Source: Armillaria gallica
Taxonomy: Eukaryota; Basidiomycota; Agaricomycetes; Agaricales; Physalacriaceae
Reading direction: 5' to 3'
NCBI GenBank assembly: GCA_037576215.1
Contig: JBANDB010000004.1
Location: forward strand, 5,828,001 to 5,892,000
Length of the DNA: 64,000 nucleotides
Position 1 is the stretch's first letter; each line of letters begins with the position of its first letter. The notes under the pieces are model-generated. The model was not told where the DNA came from. It did no database searches and worked only from the letters and a program-made list of their open reading frames with translations. The translations under genes and the position numbers were made by a program. Positions 45,305-55,790 of the stretch are shown here, one piece after another.

Positions 45305-47488
45305 TCAAATGGGGTTTTCCGATGGTATTGCTTTTGTTGGGGTGCGGTTGTAGACCCATTCGGCGTGCCGGTGAGCTTCAGCCCATAGATATTTTGGTAA
45401 TCCTGAGCTGATTAGGAATGCTCTTGTCGTGTCCATCAGATATCCATTGGAACGTTCAGCAATTCCGTTCGACTGTGGGGAATCATGTACTGTGAGGTGC
45501 CGCTCTGTCCCCTTCGCCTTGAGGTGCTGAGTGAACTCGTCGCTTAGGAATTCTCCCCCTCGATCTGTACCCAGGATCTTTATAACCTCAACACCGCGCT
45601 GGACCTTGATCCAGATCTCGTAGCGCTTGTACGACCCAAAGGTACCCGATTTCTTTGATAAGTATTCGGATTTTGATTCGTGGGTGTGTAAATCGCGGTA
45701 TGTGCAGGCATAGCGTGCTCCCCCAAGTGATACGACGGACATCGGTCCCATCAAGTCTCCAACAACCTTGTCACCAGTGTTCTCAACGTACTCGTATTGG
45801 CCTTGTTTGGGGAACGGTTTGCGCTTTGCTTTGGCCTTCACACAGGTCTCGCAAAATTCCGGTTTGGAATTCAGGTCAAGCTCGATTCCCTCAATATGGC
45901 CATCAACATACATGCGACGGAGAGTGGTATGGCTTCGGTGAGCACAGATATTGTGTAGCTCAGTGATGTTCACTTTGAGCTTACCTGCCGCCATAGTGAC
46001 ATCTGGTTTTGCTCCCGTGGTCTGGCGTGTACCTGGGGTTGAGATGATATATAGGCCTCCGGCTTCGGGGATCTTGGCTATGACCTTAGCACCGGGTCGT
46101 GGTGTGCGGATATACATGGTACGGTCAGTGGGTTCAATATGGATGGGGAATCCAGCACGGCTGACGTGTGATAAGGATATGAGGGTGTATGCCATTTTCG
46201 GTGCATGGTATGCGTTTCGGAATCTTGCGATGGTGGGCTTTTCATCTTTGCCCATAGGCAATGGTAATTGAAGGTCCCCTTTGCCTACTGCATAGAAGAC
46301 TTCACCATTCGCGGCTTTAATGGGCTTCGGGTCGATGTTGGTGTAATTTTTGAATCTCCAACGTTCGGGTGAGTACGTTTTCGAAGCTCCGCAATCAGCG
46401 ATTGCTGTAACTTCTTCTCCCCTTGCTACGTGAGCATCGCCCTCGGCCTTGTAGTCCGACGTGCACATTAAGGCCACATTTGAGTCATCATTGTCATCAG
46501 CTACAACCGCAATGACATGTTCATCATCACTTTCGTCAATGGCTGCTGATGCTGATGCCTTCGCCTTCCCTTTTCCTTTAGCCTTGTTCCTTTTCGAAGC
46601 TGGGCCTTGACCCGCCTTTCCACCACCCTCGCACCAGCAATCTGCGATGAGGTGGCCGGTTTTACCGCATACCGGGTTCGTGCATTTAAGGTGGGATCTG
46701 TCTGGCTTTTTCTTTGACTTCCCCCCTGAGCTCTGGCCTTTTCCTTTGTTCTGCCGTTGAGCAGACATTGCCACGTTTTCAGCTGTGGCCTTTGATGCCA
46801 CTTCTTCGTCCCATTCTTCATGCAGTGCCGCAACAAGGATTTCCGATGTGAGGGGCTTTCCTGTGAATTTGCTGGCAGCGGAGAGGGTGCGGCGGATGTG
46901 GTCATAAGAAGGTGGGAGTGATTTTTGGATCATCGACGTGTACTGGTTGTCCTCGATTTTCAGGCCCATGCCCTCAATGCGTTCACGGAGGATCTTCATC
47001 TCGCCAAGGTGCTCTCGCATGTTGCCTTCATCAGAGCAGGACATGTTGCCAAGCCGAGTAAGGAGGTGTTCGCGTACGAGGTTGCCCTTGCCAGTCATGA
47101 CAGAGATGAGCTTTTTCCAGACGAGAGCAGCTGTTGCTTCGCCTTTGATCTCATTGAAGGTAGAGTCGGAGATGGATTCATAAATGATGGTGCGCATCTT
47201 TGCCTCTTTCTGCTCATACTCTTCAAACTTGTCCTCCAGCTTCTCCAGGTCATCATCTGAGAGAGGGTGCGAAAATCCAGCATCGGTAGACCGGTAGAAT
47301 TTTCCTTTGTGCTCAACTGGATGAGGGGGTGCACGAGCAGTTCCCCGTAGGTGTCGGCCAAGACCCTTGTCCAGGAACTTGTTGGTAATTTTTTCTTCGA
47401 ACGCTACCCAGTTTGACCCATCGTCTTCAAGCTTTGCTGTACTGATTAGCTTTATGGCAGTTGTCGCTGACATGGTAGCGGGGCCCAT
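45305..47488 (-). CDS. gag-pol: Copia Gag, protease and integrase (N-terminal part of gag-pol)
   Basis: 727 codons. Gag spans about residues 1-310, with a CX4CX4HX4C zinc knuckle at 269-284 (CTNPVCGKTGHLIADC). The protease active site is DCGAS at 365-369, where DSGAS is usual. Integrase has the HX4H and CX2C zinc finger (H512, H517, C546, C549) and catalytic D578 (GDLMGPM), D642 (TDRGGEF) and E678 (NGIAERSNG), a DD35E spacing. The frame ends at TGA in the NP..MATG region, a frameshift. The first ATG overlaps the primer-binding site; the ATG at codon 6 is an alternative. Confidence 0.92.
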   Translation of the reverse strand: MGPATMSATTAIKLISTAKLEDDGSNWVAFEEKITNKFLDKGLGRHLRGTARAPPHPVEHKGKFYRSTDAGFSHPLSDDDLEKLEDKFEEYEQKEAKMRTIIYESISDSTFNEIKGEATAALVWKKLISVMTGKGNLVREHLLTRLGNMSCSDEGNMREHLGEMKILRERIEGMGLKIEDNQYTSMIQKSLPPSYDHIRRTLSAASKFTGKPLTSEILVAALHEEWDEEVASKATAENVAMSAQRQNKGKGQSSGGKSKKKPDRSHLKCTNPVCGKTGHLIADCWCEGGGKAGQGPASKRNKAKGKGKAKASASAAIDESDDEHVIAVVADDNDDSNVALMCTSDYKAEGDAHVARGEEVTAIADCGASKTYSPERWRFKNYTNIDPKPIKAANGEVFYAVGKGDLQLPLPMGKDEKPTIARFRNAYHAPKMAYTLISLSHVSRAGFPIHIEPTDRTMYIRTPRPGAKVIAKIPEAGGLYIISTPGTRQTTGAKPDVTMAAGKLKVNITELHNICAHRSHTTLRRMYVDGHIEGIELDLNSKPEFCETCVKAKAKRKPFPKQGQYEYVENTGDKVVGDLMGPMSVVSLGGARYACTYRDLHTHESKSEYLSKKSGTFGSYKRYEIWIKVQRGVEVIKILGTDRGGEFLSDEFTQHLKAKGTERHLTVHDSPQSNGIAERSNGYLMDTTRAFLISSGLPKYLWAEAHRHAEWVYNRTPTKAIPSENPI

Positions 47489-47492
47489 AACC
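47481..47492 (-). other. Primer-binding site matching the initiator tRNA anticodon arm
   Basis: Directly after the 5' LTR the element reads GGTTATGGGCCC. Its complement GGGCCCATAACC is the anticodon stem-loop sequence of eukaryotic initiator tRNA-Met (CAU anticodon in the middle), not a tRNA 3' end. Drosophila copia is known to prime from an internally cleaved initiator tRNA, and this site points to the same half-tRNA mechanism. Confidence 0.8.
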
Positions 47493-47810
47493 TCTTGGAG
47501 TTATTGAGGTACGGCTCGGACGTGGCAACGGAAAGTAGGTTCGGAAGAGAAAAGGAGAGCGTCGCTAAATAGAACGGCGTAGCGTTAATCTCAGCTGGTT
47601 GGTAAAAGCTTTGTATTAGATACCTAAATAGAACGGCGTAGCGTTACTATAATATGGTAAGTATGACATTAGGACGAATATACGTAGAGGTACTCACATC
47701 TCAGCTGGTTGGTAAAAGCTGAGATGCGAGGCTGTGCAATGTAAACGAAAAAGGAAAGTAAAATCAAATACGTCGTCCGTGTGCGTCTCGTACTGCTACT
47801 ACGTCCAACA
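47493..47810 (-). repeat. 5' LTR of the copia element
   Basis: 318 bases, identical by eye to the other LTR. Being at the 5' end in element orientation, it should hold the promoter. The flank AGTTC lies at 47,811-47,815. Confidence 0.93.
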
Positions 47811-48475
47811 AGTTCAGGTATTTGAGGGTTTGTTGAGAGAGAAAGACGCACTCGTATTGTAACGATAGACGTTGTGCCGGTGTTGATAGTGGTGGTAGGT
47901 GCGCCTATACCCTGCCCTGCCGTCTACACCGCCGTCTTGGACGACCTCCGCAAACTGCTTTTGTCGACGCGCTAGCCGGCATCCGGGTCGCGCCAATCAC
48001 TTCCGTCGACTCTTAACCGCACATCCTCTCAGGCAAGAGCAACGTCGTCACAAATCACTATACGCAGCAGTTAGCGTGCATATTCCAAGTGTGAAGCACA
48101 TGCACTTGCAATTTTATTCAATACTACAGCACCGGTTAGCCCGAGTTCGAGATAAAATGAAGAATAGCCATACCTGGTACATGGCTTAATCTAAAATTGC
48201 GCTGTCACTTCGATGTATGGAACTAGAGAAGGACTGTTACCTTGGTAGCCCCTCGCCGCCATCCTACACAAGCCCATGTCAACAACAGAAAGTAAGCGGA
48301 GTGCAAGGATACGTACCGATATCAGTATACCCCCAACCGAACGACCCTTAACCTGATCCAACGAGTCCGTCCATTAGCCCACCGAGTCCATTTTCGACTG
48401 TGGAAGGGATCACCGGCGAGCTCGTCGTACATGGATGACTGTTACTGATGACGCGCGCGCGTGAACTGTGATCCA

Positions 48476-49101
48476 CTTTCTGCTAGCTTGGAGTCAAGTA
48501 TCCAAGCCATTGCAAGTGCTTACCGGCCCAGGTTCACGTTCCGACCCTCCTAATACTATGCGTGGCCTTGTTCGAGCTTATCGTCTCGCTCTGAACGGGA
48601 AACGGAGGGATAGTAGAGATCACACACCTTCAACCCCATGTATCTTAACAATGTTAATGAAGCTTGTAGCCCCGTCTAGAAAAGGGTCATAAGTAAAGGT
48701 TTGTGACGGCGAAATTGAGAAAAATTACCTCGTCGGTCAATGAGGCCTGAGGCGCCACCAGATCTCTCGAACGACATTGATAATGCGGGAGATCGTCTAG
48801 AATAATGAGATTACTCGGCATATTGAAGGGGAGCAAGGGAGTAAGGAGCACGCTTTGTTTGACACCGCATCAAGCCAAACATTCGATTTTGGTCATCGAC
48901 ACCCATCTCGCGAGCCGTCTCGATATCGTGCCGTCTTCGGTCTCGGTGGTGAGCTCGGCTTCTTCCTTCCCTTTCACTCACGTCTTGCTTCTCCTCCTGC
49001 TGCGTCTTCACCGATAGTCTTGAACCCCCGTATACGGATGTTATTATCCTAGAAACGAACGAATAAGCGATAGCTTGAACTTGGCCCACGGTGCGCAATA
49101 C
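48476..49101. other. No intact gene; dispersed module word
   Basis: About 48,840-48,930 carries the recurrent ACGCTTTGTTTG and CGACACCCATCTCGCGAG words found also near 18,255, 30,235 and 57,980. On the minus strand it reads ETAREMGVDDQNRMFGL, the coding-like start seen in modules A and F. 48,476-48,830 shows nothing recognisable. Confidence 0.45.
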
Positions 49102-49240
49102 CATTTCCTCCAACTCGCGTTCTTCCTCACTAAGCTCATCCATCTCGCGTTGCAGGTCACGGTATTCGTTCATCCGACTGTACATGGGCTCGTAGCCGGT
49201 ATTTCGCAGTGGTATAGGGTGGGTGAGGGGTACTGGCGGG
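49102..49240 (-). pseudogene. Unknown coiled-coil exon, copy 2
   Basis: The minus strand reads HPIPLRNTGYEPMYSRMNEY, RDLQREMDELSEEERELEEM and then a GTATTG donor at about 49,100, with a CTAG acceptor near 49,050 and a further short exon. The exon is uninterrupted and is conserved in sequence at 19,200-19,310 and, in part, at 58,448-58,600. The residue pattern predicts a charged helix or coiled coil. The rest of the gene is not intact, and the acidic tail seen at 18,895 is absent here. Confidence 0.45.
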
Positions 49241-49965
49241 AGGAGAAGGTGGGGGAACCTGCGTTCTCGCGGGAGTACCGTCGCTGTCGCTACCGACATT
49301 GTTGCAGGAATGATCACGGTGGCAATTCCCGACGGGCATCATGGACGCGACTCCTTCCTTTTCATCGCCGTTCAACGTTCGCAAGTTGAACCGCGTTCAG
49401 AGCAATCATAATTGCCAATGCGACGTCCCACAAAATCTGTGCTTTGCTCCTTCCCCTTCGTTTCCTTCATCATGATTGGCGTCCCCTCCATTACCACCAT
49501 TGGTCTCACGCTGCGCATACTCACAGGGCCTGACATTAATGCCGCCCCGTGCCATTGATGCGTAAGGCTACAAATCGCCCGCCCTTTTCTCTACCGCGGC
49601 GGCATGAAGACTTCGTTTTTTTCAGGGAGCACCAACTTTGGCCTTTGGATCAAGCTCGTCGTCTCCTCCCTGTCCCCGTTCCTGTGTATTGTGTTCCCGT
49701 CCGCTTGCGTGTTCCGTTCGTCGACCTCCACACACGGGAGCGTGCGTCATGCCCTTGCATCAACATTCCCCTTCGTTGTCGGATACAATTTTGCCATCTT
49801 GCATTCAATCATTTCGCGACCGAATTCTCCGCTCTGGGTATCTTGGTGCCGAGGTCCTGCTCTCATCGTGGTCCGTTGTACCCCCCGAAAGTGTCTCTAC
49901 TCCGTGCCACACCCAATAGCGGTAGCGCCACGGACCTTATGCCGGTAACAACACCCTCGTGTGTT
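49241..49965. other. Pyrimidine-rich low-complexity DNA, no clear gene
   Basis: Around 49,640-49,720 there are short irregular repeats of GTTCC and TGTGT type that resemble the low-complexity stretch at 63,720-63,930. Overlapping open frames on the plus strand have biased, unnatural composition. I see no gene. Confidence 0.35.
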
Positions 49966-50514
49966 TCAAATGATGTTCTGCGGTGCCGCCAGAATATGAA
50001 TGTGTTTATGTGAGCAAAACTTGACGCGAATTCTGATCTCGTATTCATCTTTACAAAAGCGATATTTTTTGGCCCCACGACGAGCGCAGAACTCATCGTC
50101 ATGGAGGAGATGTCCAAGCGTAGAGTCCTTTCGGCACTCTGCATGATCATACAGCTTCGTCTCTATCACAAACCCGCCTGCACCCTCAACATGCGACGAT
50201 GGTCCCACAGTGCAAGGCAAAAGCAAGCGTCTAACTCACTGAACTCAACGATGATGGGACGAACGATAAAGCGGAGCAAGGAGACGGTAGAACAGTGAGA
50301 GAAGATAACGAAGAACGGTCTCCTCTACCCGCGAGAGTGATGGCCATTGAAGAGGCGGCTAGGGCACGAGACGTGCCAGGGATGGGTAGGTCCTTCCCAT
50401 TCACCGACATTCTCGAGTGCTCATCTCAATCTCAGTTCCTACTCGCTTCTTCGGGCCCTTCAAATGAGCGCCGCCACCAACGATATCGATGACTGTTTAA
50501 GCAGTGTTTGTATC
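49966..50514. repeat. Duplicated module D, with a coding-like minus-strand exon
   Basis: 50,040-50,300 matches 60,340-60,680. The minus strand reads DDEFCARRGAKKYRF here and VDRWCARRGAKNYHF at about 60,370-60,420, suggesting an exon of an unknown gene. The plus strand has an exon-like end GCCAGGGATGGGTAGGTCC (50,378-50,396) matching 60,818-60,836 and, less well, 26,970-26,985. Confidence 0.45.
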
Positions 50515-50800
50515 TTTGTTCAGGATAAGTGCTACGAGGAGCTTGGTCGGATTGCCAGGTATACTTGGAAGAAGACGCTAGATTTGATGCCGGATGGAGG
50601 AATGGATTAGATGTTACACTAGTCTTCGGTGAGTGCAATATTTCAGGACCATGCTTTTAATACTCAAAGTTGTACAGGCTGGCCTTTTCTCTGCTGTGTT
50701 TGCTGCAAAGACACCGTAAGACGCAAGCCACGGCGACTCTTGTTTGAACTCATCGATGTCCGACGTGCAGTTTTATCGTCAACGATGTTCTTCATTCACT
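50515..50800 (+). pseudogene. DUF6535 relic (exon 2, intron, start of exon 3)
   Basis: On the plus strand, DKCYEELGRIARYTWKKTLD is a damaged exon 2 (compare DKQYEELGPLARVWRTYLEE). A GTGAGTGCAAT donor at about 50,630 and a TTGTACAG acceptor enclose a 49-base intron, the standard length. Exon 3 starts GCTGGCCTTTTCTCTGC (AGLFSA) and retains ELIDVRRAV, the ELIDVQRAA motif, before decaying. It lies about 340 bases upstream of gene 3 in the same orientation. Confidence 0.7.
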
Positions 50801-51136
50801 CTCTAGCCCATTCTTGTCTCTCGTTATCTGCTTACCCTGGGTCAACGTTAAGCCGACGATGGCGGTAAACACAATAAATTAGAATGAGGAGACAGACTGG
50901 AGACAGCGGAGCAGCGGCGTTTATTAGTTCAAAACGTTAGTCTAAATATCTGCAATGCCAATTTGATTTTTCATTTTTCAAATGCGTACGCCCACAGGAA
51001 ATATTAGAAAATGGCTGGACACCCACAGACAAACAAAGTAGTTCCATTGTTTTCTCGCGCATAAAATCCAGTGTCCCACGGTGTGTGACTGGTGTGATCA
51101 ATGTCATTCGTAACATTTCGCTTTCACTTCTCTACC

Positions 51137-53928
51137 ATGCCGTCTATCCATACTGTAGAAGATGAAGATCCAATCCCTCCCAACAATGCCCAAGAAATAC
51201 CCAATGATGATCTCCAGCCGTCACGGAACCCTCAACGAAAACCAAGTCGCAGAGTCTTTGGCATACAGCAACGTGCATTTCAGGTTGGCGGTATGTTGCC
51301 CTGGCATCATTATGGTTCTTTCAACATAACTTATCAAGAGCAAAGGGAATGATACGTTTGATTATGAGCAGAGGTTTCCAGAGGATAAGCAGTACGAGGA
51401 GCTGGGTCCGCTGGCTAGGGTGTGGAGAACGTACCTCGAAGAATGTGCTGGATTTGATGCCGAGATGCTGGAAGGATGGAGGGACGGATTAGATGTCTTG
51501 CTGGTTTTCGTGAGTCCCCTATTTAGCAACTATTCTTTCTTTACTTATATCTGTATAGGCCGGTCTCTTCTCAGCCGTGGTCACCACGTTCGTCGTCCAA
51601 ACATCACAGAATCTTCAAGTCGATTACGGTCAGGTCACGGCAACGCTTCTGTATGAGCTCATCGACGTCCAGCGCGCAGCGGCCAATGGATCCCTTGTGA
51701 ACGATGTTCCTCGCTCCAACCTCACTCCCTTCTCGGATTTTCGCCCCACGATATCTGATTCACTAGTCAATGGACTGTGGTTTACCAGTCTTTCATTCAG
51801 TCTCGCTACCGCTCTGTTCGCTGTCCTGACGAAACAGTGGATCCATCAATACATCGCCATGCCCTCAGGGACACCTCAGGACAGGTGCCGTGTCCGCCAA
51901 TTTCGGTACATGGGACTAGAGAAATGGGGTGTGGGATTCATCATCGGTTTATTACCCTTGCTCTTGAGCGTGTCGCTCGGCGTATTTCTAGTAGGCCTGG
52001 TTGTTTTCCTGGTCCCGCTGCAAGCAGCCATTGCTTCCATCGTTGGGACTATCACATTTGTGACCTTTGCCATTTACTTCATCTCCAACCTTCTTCCGGT
52101 TTGGTACCCTTCGTGCCCGTACAAGACACCGCTGTCGCACTACACATTCCTTTTCTATGCCTATATCATCAACCACGGCCTCTTCATCTCTCCAGCTTCG
52201 TCGGTCGCAGCGCCCACGAAGCCTCCTCACGAGTTCCGAGATATCGAGCGTGCAGCTGTCGAACTCGGGGCCGATGACCTCGATGCATACGCCTTGGGCT
52301 GGCTGTCTGGCATGTCCTCCAACCCCAGTGTACTTAACATTATCGTCCAATCAACCAGCGCTTTACCCTTGCGGTCGGTCAAGCCTCTAATGCAATATGC
52401 GGAGAGATTTTCGGAGACCTACCGCACCGTCATCTCCTCCATGGATGGCATTAATTGCCAGGAAAGCATCCTTGATCGCATTATACGTGCGAGCTTCCGC
52501 TTTAACATTTCCTCGTCCCTTTTTCGGGTCGTCGACGAGGCGATGGAAAGAGATGGACTGTCCACAGAAACCTACGCAGGGATTCTGTGTTTCGACGACT
52601 GGAGTTCTTCGCATACCGATAAGATTGCATATCTAGTCAAAGCTCAGTTCATGGAATCATCAGATGAGCAGCTTCGCCTGCAGCCCGTTGTATGGGCCCG
52701 TCTTCTCCAGAGGCTCCTACCCTTCACTCTAGAGAGCGGTCTGATTCCTTTATTCCTGATGATTCCCCCGTTCTATTGGCGTGCCGACTACAAGCCACCT
52801 CCCCTTTTCCCGAAAAATGACAAGAAGATTCGTTTGATTTCTGATGAGGGCGACCGTGCTGTAGATCTTGACGCCGCCGTTTACAATCATCTATATCCAG
52901 ACATCGCCGATGCCCTTTTTGAGGGTTTCACACGTGTGAAGGATAGCATCTTCCATCCTGATTCCACTGTCGATGAATTCCCCGCTCCTCAGGACGCACG
53001 CCTGCGTTCGCTGCTGATGCTAGCCAGCTCACCCTCTATCCAAGGGACAGCCATCACTATGCCACCTATGGACAGGGTTCTGCACAACATTGGAATTTAC
53101 ATGGGTGTCGATGACTTTCCTCTGTATGAGACTTCTTCTTTCGAACTAGACAGCAATCGATATGCAGTGCTGAAGCTCCTGTATACACTGATTTCTTCAG
53201 ACGACTTTGGCACCACTCTGATGGTGGGTCATCAGCGTACCACGCTGATGCTGCTCCTCCAAGTGCTCAACACCACAACCCCTCGCCCCAGCTTTCTCTT
53301 CTCTGACTGGTGTACCCCAACCATGGCCTCCAACTTTACCCGACTCGCCTTTGAGGACCAAACCTGGACACTCTCCGATGACGACATGACACTCCAATTT
53401 GTGTATGAATTCCTGCAGGTCGGCGAGCCCCTTGCAAATCAGATTTTCTCCCGTTTTGTTTCCGGACGTCTTCTTGACTATGTAGTCAAGCTCCGTGGGG
53501 ATGATTGGATTTTGGGGCTGCGGCTGCTGCTGCCACACATCTTAGGGGCTTTTGTTAGTGGGGTCAGGAGGTCAGACGCCGCGGTGGCATACCTCTTTGA
53601 GCTCGATAATATCTTTGCTGTTTGTGCAATATTTATCATTTGGAAGGACATCCCCCACCTCCGCCTCCTCGCACAGTGTTTCCCAGATCACTCAGTGTGG
53701 ACCGAGTGCTTACAGAAGCTCGATACTATTCCAGAGCACTTTGAACTGTTGCTGTCGCTGTATAATAGGGAGGAAATTCTCTCTACCGTTTCAGACTTTA
53801 GGGCGCTTTTTGAAAGAGGCGAGCCTCCAACTCTCAATCCCCGGTCAACCGTGAGCACGCTTTGGCAACGACTGCAACGACGACATTGGAATATCGGGAA
53901 GGATTTGACGGGGGATGGTAAAGTGTGA
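51137..53928 (+). CDS. DUF6535 domain membrane protein (gene 3)
   Basis: Exons 51,137-51,290, 51,346-51,509 and 51,559-53,928, introns of 55 and 49 bases (GTATGT..AAAG, GTGAGT..TATAG), 895 residues. The start is MPSIHTV; an upstream in-frame ATG at 51,101 is less likely because the paralogues begin at MPS. Exon 1 is the shortest of the three. Membrane spans at about 101-123, 177-197, 230-257 and 262-287. After the spans it has FYAYIINHGLFISPASS in place of the SYAYxIRLITLVSSALTP of the others, then rejoins at TKPPHEFRDIERAAVELGA. The soluble ~560-residue region follows. The membrane part is close to gene 1, whereas the 3' flank matches gene 2, so the copy looks like a mosaic. Function unknown. 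Confidence 0.85.
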
Positions 53929-54929
53929 TTATGCTGTGGGATGAAGAATCCTTGTATATATGGTATCTCCCTCTCATCATAAACCTCTATTCTCGAGTCA
54001 AACAAAGCAATGTCGCTTTCTCATAAAGACCGTACTCGTTCTGTGTCATTTGACCAAGAGCTCAAAACCGAAAAGTTTTTGCCTTGTCGAGCGGAACATC
54101 GACGTCGTCGGCGGTTTGGCTTGGGAACGGTAGACTAAAGAGTCAGAGGTGACGTGATGTTGTTTGCATTGATAGTATGCTTCCGGTCATGACAATGGCT
54201 GTCTGTACGAATTTTCATCAGGGAGGCTCGTTGCACAGGGATATGGGCCTAGCGGCCCTCAAGGGATACAATCGTCCTGTTATCAAGTACTCTACGCTAC
54301 GAACATGATACCCGACCGAATAGTATACATGGCTCTCGAATAGACCACATCTACTTCTACTCTCTAGGACGTTCGGAGAGAAACTCACGAGCTCTTTGAT
54401 AACTCGTGGTGTTGTTTCGGCTCCAACGGCGCAGTCCTTGTCATACAGGGTCGTGCCTTCGAGTAGATCAGACCTTCCGTTAGGCAACGTCAACTGTGGT
54501 AGTCATCAGCGATATAGCTCCAGATAAATTCATTCGGAAGGCACACTGTAGCAGTAGGGTATAGTGCATCCTTGAAGCGAGCTCCTCAACACATCTGGGA
54601 CACGAGTACTCGCCGAAAGGTAGGCTGAGGAAACGGAGAGATGCTTGGAACGACTTGAAAGAACCACGCATCCCCGAGAATACTGGTCGTTCCTTCCCAC
54701 ATCCACAGCTCAAAGCCTATCCAACTCGAACCGTATTGCATTTCCCAAACAAGCTGGTACTCGCTGTCTTGCAGAGCAACCGGGGGAAGCAAAAGGAACA
54801 AGTGGGAATTGGTGTCAGCTTCGTGAGGTGCGATGGTAACATCCAAGGAGAGTACGGAGGGACCTTTTCGTAATGAGAAGAGTCGAACGCGCATGAGAAT
54901 AACACGCGCATGAGATACGTGCCGTGGTT

Positions 54930-55335
54930 GCAGACACACGACGGTACATGGCACCTGTTTGGCACGGCGATGTATTGTTGGTTCCACCTTTTGTCGGGAC
55001 GGCGAACAGGGCCATAGTGAGAAGCTGGTGCGTTAATCAGCGAAGTGAATAATGCGGGGCGAAAATCTGAGAGCAAGATGTTAGGGTGAGGATGGAGCGC
55101 AGGACGAGGGAACCATTGTACGCTGAAGTGTCGCTGTGGCCTGAACCTGCGACGTTTGAACTATGCAGATGCCAGAGAAAGACAGGCTTATGTACAAAGA
55201 TCAGCAAAGAAATAATGATTATTGAATAACGTACTCACGAAAACGAGTAAAACATCTACTTAATCCATCCCTCTATCCTTCCCGGCGCATTCTTCGAGGT
55301 ACGTTCTCCATACCATGGCAAGTACCGCTTCGGGC
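54930..55335 (-). pseudogene. DUF6535 relic, equivalent of 38,190-38,580
   Basis: Exon 2 is better preserved than in its twin: YGERTSKNAPGRIEGW in one frame and the nucleotides GTATGGAGAACGTACCTCGA match VWRTYLEE codons. It ends with TTTTACTCGTTTTC before GTGAGTACG. Exon 3 keeps SDFRPALFTSLIN and KRWNQQYIAVPN. Confidence 0.65.
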
Positions 55336-55790
55336 AAGCACAATAATAGACTAACGTACCGCCAACCATTGCGAGTTGGTTGTCGCTGCAACTCAGAAGA
55401 TTGATAGCTTTGCGTTCCAAGTCCACGTACCGAAGTGACGGAGGAGTCCCTGGCAATGCACTGTCCATAGTGAGATTGTTCGTGCGTTCACCAGCAAATC
55501 ACATAATGTGGGGTTAAAAAGCGAGAAAGGTGTAGGGTTGCAACGAGGAAGTGACTGCCGCGCGCTCAAGCAGAAGTGTTTGATCTTGGACGTTTGAACG
55601 ACGAAAATGGTAACCACAGCATAGAAGAAACGGGCAGGGCAGGGCAGGCAGGAAGAAACTGGTCTATGTAACGATGAGTGACAAAACGATGGCTTTATAA
55701 ATATTGCACTCACGAAAACTAGCGAAGCATCCCTTCAACATCTCAGCGTCAAATCCAGCGCATTCTTCACTCAGCTCCTCGTACCGCGGT
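55336..55790 (-). pseudogene. DUF6535 relic, equivalent of 38,581-39,010
   Basis: The minus strand reads YEELSEECAGFDAEMLKGCF then GTGAGTGCAATATT; after the intron FFYAVVTIFVVQTSKIK and NPTPFSLFNPTLCDLLVN. This preserves EECAGFDAEMLEGW and VVTTFVVQTSQ better than its twin. It has an internal deletion before the RQFRYMGL equivalent. Confidence 0.65.

Larger units (their letters stand above)
42779..47810 (-). mobile_element. Ty1/copia LTR retrotransposon, 5,032 bases
   Basis: Full-length element on the minus strand with two 318-base LTRs, a primer-binding site next to the 5' LTR, a purine tract next to the 3' LTR and gag, protease, integrase, reverse transcriptase and RNase H in the copia order (integrase before RT). 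It is flanked by a perfect 5-base target duplication AGTTC (42,774-42,778 and 47,811-47,815). I read no difference between the LTRs, so insertion is recent. The polyprotein is interrupted twice, near 45,305 and near 45,060, so this copy looks non-autonomous unless those are sequence errors. Confidence 0.95.
41245..48475 (-). repeat. Right arm of large inverted repeat (interrupted by copia element)
   Basis: 41,245-42,778 and 47,811-48,475 together are the reverse complement of 31,131-33,640. The join is the 5-base target duplication of the retrotransposon. The plus strand of this arm contains the same decayed exons as the minus strand of the left arm, with further stops. Repeat-arm divergence is clear by eye, whereas the inserted element has identical LTRs. 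Confidence 0.8.

Noticed and set aside
47481..47492. tRNA gene fragment
   Set aside because: The tRNA-like word is the primer-binding site of the retrotransposon; no acceptor or T arm is present.
51777..52277. 166-codon frame inside gene 3
   Set aside because: Same shadow frame as in gene 1, conserved only because the overlapping gene is conserved.
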